Of a stretch of 64,000 nucleotides of DNA, positions 16,788-26,038 are shown in pieces. Numbering within the stretch: position 1 is the stretch's first letter; each line of letters starts with the position of its first letter. The notes under the pieces are model-generated. The model did not search any database. It was not told where the DNA came from and saw only the letters and a list, made by a program, of their open reading frames with translations. A program made the translations under genes and the position numbers. Source of the DNA: JBNKFV01 sp050289485 (GTDB lineage: Bacteria; Pseudomonadota; Gammaproteobacteria; Pseudomonadales; Cellvibrionaceae); the NCBI GenBank assembly GCA_050289485.1, contig JBNKFV010000031.1:57956-121955 (forward strand), written 5' to 3'.

Positions 16788-17159
16788 ATGAATGAATCGA
16801 CGGAACCCTTGAATGGCAGCAGCGAAGAAAACTACGACCGTTTTATTGTTGAAGCGCTGCAAACCGGGTGTGTATGGGGGCTTGAAGGGCCGGATGGGTG
16901 GGCATTGTGCCCGTCGGAAAAATATACCGAAACCGATATTATGCCGTTTTGGTCGCAGCCAGAGTTTGCGCAACAGCATTGTGTTGATGAATGGTCGGCT
17001 TATAAACCTGTACCTGTGGCCACCAGTGAGTTTCTTGAAGAATGGCTGCCAGGCATGCACGAAGACGTATTGTTGGTAGGCGTTAACTGGGATGCTGACA
17101 TGGAAGGCATTGAAATTGAACCGTTGGACTTGTTGTCGGATATCGAATCTGAACTCTAG
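16788..17159 (+). CDS. DUF2750 protein
   Basis: 123 residues, acidic. The family features are visible: YDRFIVEALQTGCVWGLEG, DGWALCPS, MPFWSQPEFAQQHC, and EFLEEWLPGMHEDVLLVGVNWD. DUF2750 proteins are small cytoplasmic proteins of unknown role, often in single copy in Gammaproteobacteria. It is 24 bp after the metallopeptidase gene and converges on the thioredoxin-like gene, with only 8 bp between the stop codons. Confidence 0.85.
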   Translation: MNESTEPLNGSSEENYDRFIVEALQTGCVWGLEGPDGWALCPSEKYTETDIMPFWSQPEFAQQHCVDEWSAYKPVPVATSEFLEEWLPGMHEDVLLVGVNWDADMEGIEIEPLDLLSDIESEL

Positions 17160-17167
17160 TCCGTGGC

Positions 17168-17668
17168 TTACTGAGCCAAAGCCTCATGTTTTTTTAGCTG
17201 GGTGATAATGGCTTCTGTTACCTCTTGAGGCTCTTCGCCCGCTTTACGCATATACAAAATCTCGTGATTGGGAGCTACCAGAAAAACGCCCGGTGTGCCC
17301 TTCACGCCATAGCGGTCGGCCACGTTTTCTGCTCCCAGCAGGAGCTTCATCGACAATCCTTTTTCCCGCAGGTAGGCCTCTGGATCAGCATCTTCCCAAA
17401 GGTTTAATCCGTAAAAATTCACCGGCTTATTTTTCAGTGTATGCTGCAATTTGGTCATTTCTGGCATCAGCGCTTGGCAGTAGGGGCACCAAGTGGCCCA
17501 AAAGAACAATACGCTGTATTGGTTTTCGCTGTTTTGATAGTAAGCGATAGGCCCACCTTCGGCGGCCTCCAGTATCCAGTTTGGTGCTTTGTCACCCACT
17601 TGCAGCGCGTTGGCAGTAGGTGCAGCGAGTGTCAGAAAAGTGAGTACGAGGGTAAGCAATGTACGCAT
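17168..17668 (-). CDS. TlpA/ResA-like periplasmic thioredoxin
   Basis: 166 residues with a signal peptide (about 1-21, TLVLTFLTLAAPTANA). The thioredoxin fold has the redox motif WCPYC (FFWATWCPYCQALMP) and the cis-Pro loop GVKGTPGVFLV. Such proteins reduce or shuffle disulfides in the periplasm, for example during cytochrome c maturation. No cytochrome gene is near, so the partner is unknown. It is a single gene. Confidence 0.88.
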   Translation of the reverse strand: MRTLLTLVLTFLTLAAPTANALQVGDKAPNWILEAAEGGPIAYYQNSENQYSVLFFWATWCPYCQALMPEMTKLQHTLKNKPVNFYGLNLWEDADPEAYLREKGLSMKLLLGAENVADRYGVKGTPGVFLVAPNHEILYMRKAGEEPQEVTEAIITQLKKHEALAQ

Positions 17669-17766
17669 ATGTCTAACTTCAAGAGATATAGGTGTTGAGT
17701 TAGAAGGCGTATGCGGCTGAATGGTTCCCTCTGATGGTGTCTTTTTGCAGGGCCTGTTGGCAGGCT

Positions 17767-18090
17767 CTAGCCTGAACTTTGCGTGGATTCTGCCTCGTAA
17801 TTCAGGTAATTGCTCAACAGTTGGATCAGGTGTGATTTGCAGTAAGCCTCAAGGCTGGCAAGGTTGTCGACGTAGGGGGTGAGGGCACTTTGACCGTTGG
17901 CATGGTCGAGCAGGACATATTTTTTACCCCAGAGCTTGCCGTCATCTTCGTCGGTTACCAGTAGCTCCATCACTGAAAAATCAAAGTCTTGGCACAGGCG
18001 CGATAGTTCTGTGTAACCAGAATTGCGTTTATTCAGTAACTTGATTTCACGGCAACTGAGCACGTTAAACGGAGATGAAGCGTGAGTCAT
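17767..18090 (-). CDS. Hypothetical protein, 107 residues
   Basis: I do not recognise this protein. It is soluble and slightly acidic, starting MTHASSPFNVLSCREIKLL; there are no membrane segments, and the C-terminal part (LEAYCKSHLIQLLSNYLNYE) is probably helical. Coding is supported by good base use and by lack of overlap with other genes. Two adjacent inverted repeats lie immediately upstream of its start (18132-18215). Confidence 0.6.
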   Translation of the reverse strand: MTHASSPFNVLSCREIKLLNKRNSGYTELSRLCQDFDFSVMELLVTDEDDGKLWGKKYVLLDHANGQSALTPYVDNLASLEAYCKSHLIQLLSNYLNYEAESTQSSG

Positions 18091-18131
18091 AAACGACCTT
18101 TGCAGTGGATGTGGAATTCCTCTTAACCTGG

Positions 18132-18162
18132 CAATTAAATAGCTCTCCTATCTATTTAATTG
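18132..18162. repeat. Inverted repeat, 11-bp perfect arms
   Basis: CAATTAAATAG (18132-18142) and CTATTTAATTG (18152-18162) around a 9-base pyrimidine-rich loop. It is AT-rich, 42 bp upstream of the minus-strand gene start, and could be an operator or a leader hairpin. Confidence 0.6.
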
Positions 18163-18165
18163 TGC

Positions 18166-18215
18166 GCCTTTAAAATACGGGCGGGAATTTGTGAATTCTC
18201 TTGTATTTTAAGGGC
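18166..18215. repeat. Inverted repeat, 13-bp arms with one wobble pair
   Basis: Arms at 18166-18178 (GCCTTTAAAATAC) and 18203-18215 (GTATTTTAAGGGC), with a 24-base interior that itself contains AATT-TGTG-AATT. It begins three bases after the preceding inverted repeat. Confidence 0.55.
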
Positions 18216-18639
18216 TTGCATTGGCCTATCTGCCAGTGGTGGCGCGTTCATGTGCCGCATAAACCTGACCAAAAGCTTGCCGGGTTAATAACCAGTATGG
18301 TCTTCCAGGATTTGCAGGCAGGCTGCAGGGTTTTGAGAGTAAATTAAAAGCGCGTCGTTGTCTTGGCTTCAAGCCTGATAACTTGTCGATAAATAAAGAA
18401 TTTTTGACCGGCTTAACACTCTGTGGCATTGCTTGATGCAACGTTGGGCCAGATAGTGTTCGACAATGATTCCAGGTTGGCAAATACTTAATAAGCGGCA
18501 CAAAAGCGTAGTGCGTGTATTGTCAATGCGGGTAACAAGATAGATAGCAAAATATCCGTGTTCGTTGCCAGCTTAATAGACAGTTGCTGGCTGAAGGTGT
18601 GCCACCTATCTATCCGATAAGAATAATAGCGAGGAGCTT

Positions 18640-19548
18640 ATGAAGCAGCGTTATTTCATCGTCGATGTATTTGCCGAGAAAGCTTTTGCAGGCGCTCAGA
18701 TTGCCGTCTTTCCAGACGCTGAAGGCTATACAGACCCTATTATGCAGACCTTGGCGGCAGAGTTGTCGGTCACGGAAACCGTGTTTGTTACCGGTTGTGA
18801 CGATGGCCAGTATCGCATCAGAGTTTTTTCCCCTTTTCAAGAAGTCAATCTTGGCAGCCATACCACGCTGGCTGCAGCTAGAGTCATGGCGTATACAGGC
18901 CAGTTGGCTACCGGCAATGGGCAGCGTGCCGCCGTGTTTGGCAACCGCGGGGGGCAGAGAGATGTTTATTTGGGCGGCGCTGATGGCAGCGAGAATTTCG
19001 TTCAGTTTAGCCAATGCACTCACCCACAGGTGGAGAATTATGTACCGTCGCTGGCGGAGTGGGGCGATATTCTCGGCTTGTCGCCACGCCAGCTTGATGT
19101 CAAAGACTGGCGCCCTCTGCTAGTGGCTAATCAGGGGTTGTATTTGATTGTACCGGCCAGCAGCTTTGTGGCGGTACGTGAGGCACATTTTCAAGTGCAG
19201 GCGTGGAATCAGTCCAGTGCGCCGAGTACTACGGCACAACAGATTCTGCTATTCAGCGTTGGCGGGCAAGCAACCGTTACCGACTTTCACTTGCGCTTAC
19301 TGGGGCCCTCTATTGGTCCGCAAGATGATTTACCGGTGGGTGCCGCAGTGCCCGCGTTTGCGGCCTATCTGTGTGCACATAAGCAGGTGAAGCAGGGCAC
19401 GCATAGCTTTTTATTGGAGCGAGGATTAGCAGAGCGCCGTCAAAGTCGCCTGCATGTTGAGATGGATCATCGCGCTACCGATAGTTTGACTGTTAGGGTG
19501 GGAGGTAATGCCATTGTTGTGGGGGAAGGGGTGATGCGGGCTCTGTAG
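18640..19548 (+). CDS. PhzF-family isomerase-like protein
   Basis: 302 residues. Typical PhzF features: YFIVDVFAEKAFAGAQIAVF at the N-terminus, the ELSVTETVFV segment carrying the catalytic-type Glu, the FSPFQEVNLGSHTTLAAA segment and the second half-domain with LGPSIGPQDDLPVGAA. The fold is that of diaminopimelate epimerase; PhzF itself isomerises a phenazine precursor, but most relatives have unknown substrates and no other phenazine gene is here. GCGAGGAG precedes the ATG. The globin gene follows after 44 bp. Confidence 0.87.
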   Translation: MKQRYFIVDVFAEKAFAGAQIAVFPDAEGYTDPIMQTLAAELSVTETVFVTGCDDGQYRIRVFSPFQEVNLGSHTTLAAARVMAYTGQLATGNGQRAAVFGNRGGQRDVYLGGADGSENFVQFSQCTHPQVENYVPSLAEWGDILGLSPRQLDVKDWRPLLVANQGLYLIVPASSFVAVREAHFQVQAWNQSSAPSTTAQQILLFSVGGQATVTDFHLRLLGPSIGPQDDLPVGAAVPAFAAYLCAHKQVKQGTHSFLLERGLAERRQSRLHVEMDHRATDSLTVRVGGNAIVVGEGVMRAL

Positions 19549-19592
19549 CTTGGCGGTAATCCCTGTATATCGCCGGGAGAGGAGGCGTCGCT

Positions 19593-20021
19593 GTGTTGGA
19601 ATATGATTTTAAAAGTACCTTTAATATGAGTTTCGATCGTGCCGTGCGTAAGGATGTAGACGGATTTTACAACCGTTTTTACGAGCACTTTCTAGCGTTG
19701 TCGCCTGCTATTCGTGAGGTATTCCGCCACACCGATATGGTTCGCCAGCGTGAAATGCTGCATGAGTCTGTATTGAGTCTGGTAGCATTCTCGCAGCATT
19801 ACAAAGCTAGTCGCTATATGTTGAAAGTGGCCAAAGCACACGGGCAGCAAGGCTTGGCACTACCGCACGAATTTTATACCCAGTGGATGGACGCGCTGTT
19901 GCAGACCGTAAAAGACAAAGACCCCGAATTCAGCCCGCAAGTGGCTGTAGCCTGGCGCATTGCCATGGCGCCAGGCATCGCCTTCATGGAAAATGTTGAT
20001 CAGCTATCGAGGGTGTATTGA
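19593..20021 (+). CDS. Single-domain bacterial globin
   Basis: 142 residues of all-helical globin type. The proximal heme ligand is probably H83 in KVAKAHGQQGL, followed by the typical PHEFYTQWMDALLQTV helix; SFDRAVRKDVDGFYNRFYEHFL forms helix A/B. The start is GTG with GAGAGGAGG about 8 bp before it, a strong site. It has no fused reductase or signalling domain. Such globins bind O2 or NO; the role here is open. A terminator follows at once. Confidence 0.8.
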   Translation: MLEYDFKSTFNMSFDRAVRKDVDGFYNRFYEHFLALSPAIREVFRHTDMVRQREMLHESVLSLVAFSQHYKASRYMLKVAKAHGQQGLALPHEFYTQWMDALLQTVKDKDPEFSPQVAVAWRIAMAPGIAFMENVDQLSRVY

Positions 20022-20052
20022 CGTAAAGGCCCCAAATATGGGGCTTTTACGT
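20021..20052. terminator. Intrinsic terminator after the globin gene
   Basis: ACGTAAAGGCCCC (20021-20033), loop AAATAT, GGGGCTTTTACGT (20040-20052); 13-bp stem with one G-T pair, overlapping the globin stop codon. It can also serve the minus-strand acetolactate synthase gene ending at 20095. Confidence 0.85.
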
Positions 20053-20094
20053 TCCAATTAAGATCATTCAAATTAGCGTGAACACGCTGCAGGA

Positions 20095-21747
20095 CTATAT
20101 AGGGCAAGTCATCTCGCCCAGCTTTTTGGTCAGCTTAGTATTTTCGTTGTAGTCGATGGGTATCACTACCAAGCTTGGTCCGGCCTCTGCCAGTGCATTG
20201 CGCAGGGTATCTTGTAACTTGGCGGCCTCGGTTACCATATGCCCGTTCCAGCCAAAGGCGCTGGCCAGCTGCATCCAGTTGGGGTTGCTGAAGGCCAGAT
20301 CGGTGTGGCGGCCAAACTCGTTATCCTGTTTCCAACCAATCAGGCCGTAGCCGCCGTCTTCCCATACCATCACGGTCATATTGCTGTTGAGCCGGCGGGC
20401 GGTTTCCATCTCTTGCATATTCATCATAAAACCACCATCGCCGCAGATGGCCAGAATATTTTTATCGGGATGTACCAGGCTGGCAGCAATGGCGCCGGGC
20501 AAGGCGAAGCCCATGGAGCAGAAACCATTGGGAATCAGGCATGTATTGGGTTCGTTGCATTGATAATGTCGCGCAATCCACATTTTGTGGGCGCCTACGT
20601 CGCTGAGTAAAATATCTTGCGGGTTCATCACCTGGCGAGCATCCCACAGCGCTTTCTGCGGGCGAATGCTGCCCACGGTTTCGTCGTCTTTGTGGGCTTC
20701 CAGCTCGCGAGTCATATCGCGGCGCACGGCACGTTGCTGTTCCAGGTCGTGATTAAAGCCGCCATGCGTGGCGACCCTTTCGTTGAGCATCCACAAAGCG
20801 TGGGCCAGATCGCCGATGACTTCCACCCGCGGATGGTAGTTTTCATCGATTTCTGCAGGTAAAAAGTCGATGTGTAACACTTCTTTTTCCGGGTTAGTGT
20901 TCCACAGTTTGGGGTGGTACTCCACCATGTCGTAGCCAATGGTAATCACTAGGTCTGCCGCGTCAACGGCACACGCGGGTATATCTTTTGCGCCCAGCCC
21001 AATGGTATACAGGCAGTACTCGGCATTCATGTCAACGCAACCTTTGGCCATAAAGGTGCTGACTACGCCGATGCCGGTGGCTTCGCAGAACAAGCGCAGT
21101 TGTTTGCTGGCGCGACGGCGAATACAACCGTTACCGGCAATAATAATAGGGCGTTTGGCGGCCTTAATACGTTCGTAAGCACGATCCATGATCTTGTCAT
21201 CGGGTACGGCGCGGCGGAACTTGTTCACTTTTAATGGTTTTTTGTCGACCGGCAGCTTGGCGATGTCTTCCGGCAATTCAATGTGAACGGCCCCGGGTTT
21301 TTCGGTGCGCGACACTCGCACTGCTTTACGCACAATTTCCGGTACGTTTTCTGGATGCCAGATAGTGGTTGCCCATTTGGTAACCGGCTCAAACATGTCT
21401 ACCACATTCATGACTTGGTGAGATTCTTTATGCAGGCGGGTAGAGGCGCCCTGGCCAGTAATGACCAGCATGGGTGCACGGTCCATATTGGAGTCGGCCA
21501 CCCCGGTAATCAGGTTGGTGGCACCGGGGCCTAATGTGCCGAGACAGCCAGCGGGGTTGCCAGTAAGGCGGCCATAAATTTCGGCCATGAAGGCGGCCCC
21601 TTGTTCGTGGCGTGTCAGAATAAAACGAATGCTCTCAGATTGCTCCAGTGACATCATAAAGTCGGCGTTTTCTTCGCCCGGAACACCAAAAATATACTCT
21701 ATACCTTCTTCTTCAAGGCACTTCACCATCAGGTCAGAAGTTTTCAC
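20095..21747 (-). CDS. Acetolactate synthase large subunit-like ThDP enzyme
   Basis: 550 residues. Thiamine-diphosphate enzyme with the activating Glu in LTRHEQGAAFMAE, GPGATNLITGVADS, and the ThDP/Mg motif GDGGFMMN about 26 residues before the conserved Asn-type segment. Overall closest to catabolic-type acetolactate synthases that condense two pyruvates without a regulatory subunit; no small-subunit gene is adjacent. GTG at 21747 is chosen because it gives the family start KTSDLMVKCLEEEGIEYIFG; an AAGGA lies 14 bp away, which is long. Other ThDP carboligases are possible. Confidence 0.8.
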   Translation of the reverse strand: MKTSDLMVKCLEEEGIEYIFGVPGEENADFMMSLEQSESIRFILTRHEQGAAFMAEIYGRLTGNPAGCLGTLGPGATNLITGVADSNMDRAPMLVITGQGASTRLHKESHQVMNVVDMFEPVTKWATTIWHPENVPEIVRKAVRVSRTEKPGAVHIELPEDIAKLPVDKKPLKVNKFRRAVPDDKIMDRAYERIKAAKRPIIIAGNGCIRRRASKQLRLFCEATGIGVVSTFMAKGCVDMNAEYCLYTIGLGAKDIPACAVDAADLVITIGYDMVEYHPKLWNTNPEKEVLHIDFLPAEIDENYHPRVEVIGDLAHALWMLNERVATHGGFNHDLEQQRAVRRDMTRELEAHKDDETVGSIRPQKALWDARQVMNPQDILLSDVGAHKMWIARHYQCNEPNTCLIPNGFCSMGFALPGAIAASLVHPDKNILAICGDGGFMMNMQEMETARRLNSNMTVMVWEDGGYGLIGWKQDNEFGRHTDLAFSNPNWMQLASAFGWNGHMVTEAAKLQDTLRNALAEAGPSLVVIPIDYNENTKLTKKLGEMTCPI

Positions 21748-21794
21748 AATAAATCGTTTCGTCCTTAGTTGTGGGTGTGGGGCAACCACGTGTT

Positions 21795-23984
21795 TCAGAG
21801 GTTTCCCGCATTGACATAACTTTGCTGCGGCGCATCGCTCAGGTTCAGTAGTCTACTGAAAGACATGGGTTTGCCAAAATAAAAGCCTTGTACCGTGTCG
21901 CAAGCCAGTGAATGCAGGTACTCCAACTGTTCAACGGTCTCGACACCTTCGGCCACCACGTCCAGTTTCAAGCCTTGTGCCATTGCAATAATCGCGTTGA
22001 CGATACAGGCTTTGTCTTTATCGTAACGCACAGTTTGCACAAAGCTGCGGTCAATTTTCAGTGTATGTAGTGGGAACTTTTGCAAATAGCTAAGTGTTGA
22101 ATAGCCGGTGCCAAAGTCGTCAATAGCTATACGTATGCCCGCTTTGGTTAAGATCATTAATTTATCAATAATCCCCTGGTGGTCATTCATTAGCAGGCTT
22201 TCCGTAATCTCCAGTTCCAGTAGCTGATGAGGGAAATCGGTTTGCTTGAGAATTTGAATGATTTCTTCACAAAAGCTTTCTTTCTCAAAGTTGCGGGCCG
22301 ACAGGTTGACCGATAAGCGGATATCTTTGCCCGTTTGATCCTGATATTTTTTGATTTCGGTGCACGCCCTGAATAAAAGCCTTTGGTCCATCTGCACAAT
22401 TAACCGGCTTTCTTCTGCAATAGGAATAAATTCTGCAGGCGAGATCTCACCCAATGCCGGGTGACTCCAGCGCGCCAGTGCTTCTACGCCGCTAACACTG
22501 TTGGTGCGAATATTGAATTGTGGTTGATAAGCAATATCGAAACTGTCATGTTCTAACGCGCTGTACATGTCGTGCTCAAGCATTAAGCGGCGCGATGAGG
22601 TTGTATCCATGTCTTGGGCATAAATTTGGTACCCATTTTTACCCGTATTTTTTACCCGGTACATGGCGATATCGGCATTCTTGATCAGCTGATCCATGTG
22701 GTTGCCGGAATCAGGGTAAATGGAGATGCCAATACTGGTGCCTACGTGAAACTTGTTGCCAGCAATGTCGAAGGGGGCTTTGATACTTTCAAGAATTTTT
22801 TCAGCAATACTGGTAACGTCGTTTTGATCTTTCAGATCAGGCAATAACAGCGTGAATTCGTCACCGCCAAAGCGCGAAAGCGTGTCACCTTTGCGTATGC
22901 ATTGTTGCAGGCGTTTGCTGACTTCCTGCAGCAAACGGTCACCCATGGTATGGCCAAAAGAATCGTTAATGATTTTGAATCGATCTAAATCGATAAAAAA
23001 TACGCCTACTTTGGACTGGTTACGCTTTGCCTGCGTGATGGAAATGCTCAAGCGGTCTTTAAACAGGGTGCGGTTTGGCAGGCGAGTGAGCAAATCATGA
23101 TAAGCCTGAAAGTTAATAAAGTCTTCGGCTTCGAGCCGCTCAGTGATATCTCTGGCGGTGCCATATAGACTGAGCTGGCTGTTTTTTAGATCGTCAAAGT
23201 TTTCTGAGGTGGCCGTATTGATAGGCTGCATGGATACTTCGAAAAAGAGTTTTCTGCGTGTATCGCGCTTTGGTCTCATGGCCAGGTCGATCGTATTCAT
23301 GCCGGTATTGTTGCTAATGCATTGATCAATGAAATAACAGGCTTTTTCCTGACTTTCTGATTCCACGATAGAGGTAAAGTGCTGTCCGAGTAATTCCTGG
23401 CGGGTGTAGCCCAATAGGGAATTAATTTTGGAATTTAAAAAGCTAAAACGGCCCTGCTTGTCGAGAATAAAAATAATATCGGGTGAGCTGTTAACAATAA
23501 ATTTATGCAGAGTTTCTGACTGCTTTAGTTTGTTTTGGATGCGGGTGTTGGACTTGTTAAGCTCGATGCGGCCAACCGCATTGTTAACTGTGGTGACGAG
23601 TTCTTCTGGATGATACGGTTTTTTAACGTAGTCCAGCGCGCCTTGCTTAAGCGCCATGCGTGCATCTTCTGCAGAGTTTTCGCCACTGACCACGATAACT
23701 GCTACGGGGATTTGACACTTCTGTATGTTGCGCATCACATCGTGCCCGGTAATGTCGGGCATTTTCAAATCGAGCAGCAGTAGATCGTATTCGGCCGACC
23801 TGAGTTTGCCAAGTGCAGCCTCTCCTCCCAGCGCCGTATCCACACAAAAGTTGTGCAGCTTTAGCAGCTGTTCGAGGCTGCGCAAAATACCTGGGTCGTC
23901 ATCGGCCAGCAGAATTTTGGTATTTAATTTGGCATTTGCTTCCAGGGTTTCGACCTGATTCATGGTCTCTGTGCTCAATGTCAT
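21795..23984 (-). CDS. Response regulator REC-PAS-GGDEF-EAL
   Basis: 729 residues: receiver (about 22-138; D72 phospho-acceptor in LLLLDLKMP, K122), PAS (about 160-280), GGDEF (G373-F377) with an intact RxxD inhibitory site (RKGD, 364-367), and EAL (501-503) with DDFGTG at 622-627. All catalytic motifs are complete, so it can in principle both make and degrade c-di-GMP under control of phosphorylation. It lies 35 bp downstream of the HDOD-histidine kinase gene on the same strand, its likely partner. The ATG at 23984 has no clear ribosome site; ATG 23963 is an alternative. Confidence 0.93.
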   Translation of the reverse strand: MTLSTETMNQVETLEANAKLNTKILLADDDPGILRSLEQLLKLHNFCVDTALGGEAALGKLRSAEYDLLLLDLKMPDITGHDVMRNIQKCQIPVAVIVVSGENSAEDARMALKQGALDYVKKPYHPEELVTTVNNAVGRIELNKSNTRIQNKLKQSETLHKFIVNSSPDIIFILDKQGRFSFLNSKINSLLGYTRQELLGQHFTSIVESESQEKACYFIDQCISNNTGMNTIDLAMRPKRDTRRKLFFEVSMQPINTATSENFDDLKNSQLSLYGTARDITERLEAEDFINFQAYHDLLTRLPNRTLFKDRLSISITQAKRNQSKVGVFFIDLDRFKIINDSFGHTMGDRLLQEVSKRLQQCIRKGDTLSRFGGDEFTLLLPDLKDQNDVTSIAEKILESIKAPFDIAGNKFHVGTSIGISIYPDSGNHMDQLIKNADIAMYRVKNTGKNGYQIYAQDMDTTSSRRLMLEHDMYSALEHDSFDIAYQPQFNIRTNSVSGVEALARWSHPALGEISPAEFIPIAEESRLIVQMDQRLLFRACTEIKKYQDQTGKDIRLSVNLSARNFEKESFCEEIIQILKQTDFPHQLLELEITESLLMNDHQGIIDKLMILTKAGIRIAIDDFGTGYSTLSYLQKFPLHTLKIDRSFVQTVRYDKDKACIVNAIIAMAQGLKLDVVAEGVETVEQLEYLHSLACDTVQGFYFGKPMSFSRLLNLSDAPQQSYVNAGNL

Positions 23985-24019
23985 GTTTATAGTGTCATTT
24001 CGTTATATCCTGTATTCCA

Positions 24020-26038
24020 TTACGGTAATAAAATTTGAAATTGGGTTCCCTGTTGTGCATTGCTGCGGCACAGGATGGTGCCGTTTAGCGCTTCTACTAA
24101 CCGCTGTGTGATGCGCAAGCCAAGTCCCGAGTGGGTGCCACCTTTAGTGCTTTTGGTTGCACTGAATAATGCTTTCTGAATATCTTCGGGTAATCCCGGA
24201 CCGTTGTCTTCAATGCTCAGTGCAATAAATTTTTTCTTGCCCATGTTAACGCTGTGATCTGTCCGGACGGTGATTTTTCCATCATCGGGTAGTGCTTCAA
24301 TGGCATTTTTCAGCAGGTTAGTCAGTATTTGTTTAAGGTGTGTGATATTTAGTTTACGTACACTTATTTTATTGTCCAGCACGCACTCGATAGTAATGTT
24401 TTTGGGCTTGGCGAGTGAATCCTGAAACAACCTGACGGTATCGCTTACTACCTTGTTGATATCCACCTGTGTAACGGCGTTATCGTCGGACTGTGGGTCG
24501 CGCAGCCGAATCAGGATTTCACCAACGCGCTCTATTTCAGTATTAATCAAATGAATTTCTTCATCGATATTGCCGCTGTCTGACTGGCCGGCTTTGAGGC
24601 GCAGTACTTCCAGGTAGTTGCGAATAACACTCAATGGATTGCCCGCCTCGTGCACTGCTTCGCGAATGGCTTTTTGGTATTGGTTCTGTTGGGCTTCCTG
24701 TTCTTGATCGTTCTGCAACTGCTTGAACAGAATTTTGCCAAAGTCAGCACAGAGTGTATTGAGCAGCAGCGTTCTGTTGGGTAGGTCGTTGATGATGGTT
24801 TCGTCTGCACCCATGGCAATAGCCCCCATGGGTTCGCCATTGAGCAGTAATGGGCAGCTGAGTAAAAAGTCGGTTTTACAGAAGCGCAGCAACTGGCGGT
24901 CGACGATAGTCAGTGGTGTACTTTGCTGATCGCTACGGGTCATTACATTGTTGTTGAACGCATTAGCCACCAGGCTGCGCTGCTCGACTACGGGTAGCGA
25001 AAACTCACCGTTGTGGCTGATCAGCTGATTTTTGTCGGCATTGTAAATAAACAGAATACTTTTGCTGACTCCCAGCGCAAGATACAGTGAGCGCTGGCAG
25101 GTGGTAATAGCTTCGTTGAGGCCGTTAATGTCGCCGTGCGTTGGTAAAATTTGGGCAATCCCGGCCAGTTGACTGAGGCGCTGGGCCAGGGCCTTTTGGG
25201 CCACCTGCTGACGATTGTCTTCATCCTCAACGGAAAAGCCCATGCTGTCGGCCAGTTTTTGCACGTCTTTGTGCGACCGGTTACGCAGCTCAAGTGTGAG
25301 CTCCTCAGTAAGGCCAAACAGGCCGTAGGCTTTGGTATAGCATTCGTCGCCTACCAAGGGGTGGCTCAACTCAATCGCCAGATTGATAATTTTGACCAGC
25401 TGATGAGAATCCTGCACCGACTGATAGGATTCGTGCTGGTACAGCACGGCATCAGACATAAAACTGTCGAGGTGCCAGCTGTCGAGCAATTGAGAGGCAA
25501 TTTCCGGGTGGGTTGTTGAGTAAGTTTGCAGCTCCTGTTCCATTAGATCTGCTGGAGCAGGAAACTGATTGACTAGATTGGAGTACTCGGCCGGGGCGCG
25601 TGAGAACAGCACCAGTTGACCAATATCGGTCAGCAGCCCGCATAGGTAGGCTTCGTCTGGTGAGGTGTAGCTGGTGAGCGAGGCGAGCACTTGTGCCACC
25701 TGCGCAGCAATCAGTGAGCGTTGCCAGAATTTGGTAAGGAGTGTGCTTTGTGGTCCAAACCCTTGGTAGAACTGGTTCATTCCGGCAGTAATGACCACCG
25801 TTTTTACCGTGTCGATACCCAGCACCATGAGCGCTCGCTCGATGGTGGTCACTTCGTTTGTCTGACGATAAAAACTGGAGTTTGCAATCGTCAGCAAGCG
25901 GGTGGTGGTGGCTGAATCCTGCCTAACGATATCGGCAATATGTTTGAAGTCAGCGCTGTGGCTGTGGATAGCATCAAGCAATTGCAGCAATACCTGCGGC
26001 AGACTAGGTAGCCGGTCTATTTCGGACTTTGTGAGCAC
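24020..26038 (-). CDS. HDOD-GAF-histidine kinase
   Basis: 672 residues. N-terminal HDOD domain (about 8-210; PSLPQVLLQLLDAI, FYRQTNEVTTIERALMVLG), a GAF-like region (about 310-440), then a HisKA dimerisation helix with phospho-acceptor H463 in VHEAGNPLSVIRNYLEVL and a HATPase domain with the N box LLKNAIEALPDDG, EDNGPGL and GGTHSGLGL. It is cytoplasmic, with no membrane segments. The GTG start has only AGGG in front of it. The kinase is followed directly by the REC-PAS-GGDEF-EAL gene, so it probably controls c-di-GMP turnover; the input signal is unknown. Confidence 0.9.
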   Translation of the reverse strand: MLTKSEIDRLPSLPQVLLQLLDAIHSHSADFKHIADIVRQDSATTTRLLTIANSSFYRQTNEVTTIERALMVLGIDTVKTVVITAGMNQFYQGFGPQSTLLTKFWQRSLIAAQVAQVLASLTSYTSPDEAYLCGLLTDIGQLVLFSRAPAEYSNLVNQFPAPADLMEQELQTYSTTHPEIASQLLDSWHLDSFMSDAVLYQHESYQSVQDSHQLVKIINLAIELSHPLVGDECYTKAYGLFGLTEELTLELRNRSHKDVQKLADSMGFSVEDEDNRQQVAQKALAQRLSQLAGIAQILPTHGDINGLNEAITTCQRSLYLALGVSKSILFIYNADKNQLISHNGEFSLPVVEQRSLVANAFNNNVMTRSDQQSTPLTIVDRQLLRFCKTDFLLSCPLLLNGEPMGAIAMGADETIINDLPNRTLLLNTLCADFGKILFKQLQNDQEQEAQQNQYQKAIREAVHEAGNPLSVIRNYLEVLRLKAGQSDSGNIDEEIHLINTEIERVGEILIRLRDPQSDDNAVTQVDINKVVSDTVRLFQDSLAKPKNITIECVLDNKISVRKLNITHLKQILTNLLKNAIEALPDDGKITVRTDHSVNMGKKKFIALSIEDNGPGLPEDIQKALFSATKSTKGGTHSGLGLRITQRLVEALNGTILCRSNAQQGTQFQILLP

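Larger units (their letters stand above)
18091..18639. other. 549-bp intergenic region with paired inverted repeats
   Basis: Between the divergent 107-residue gene and the PhzF gene. The left 130 bases hold two back-to-back inverted repeats. A 91-codon minus-strand frame (18226-18501) has unconvincing composition and no ribosome site, so I do not call it. I see nothing else in the rest. Confidence 0.5.

Noticed and set aside
16497..17060. 187-codon minus-strand frame across the metallopeptidase and DUF2750 genes
   Set aside because: Overlaps two well supported genes on the other strand.
18226..18501. 91-codon minus-strand frame in the intergenic region
   Set aside because: No ribosome site, unlikely composition and no recognised similarity.
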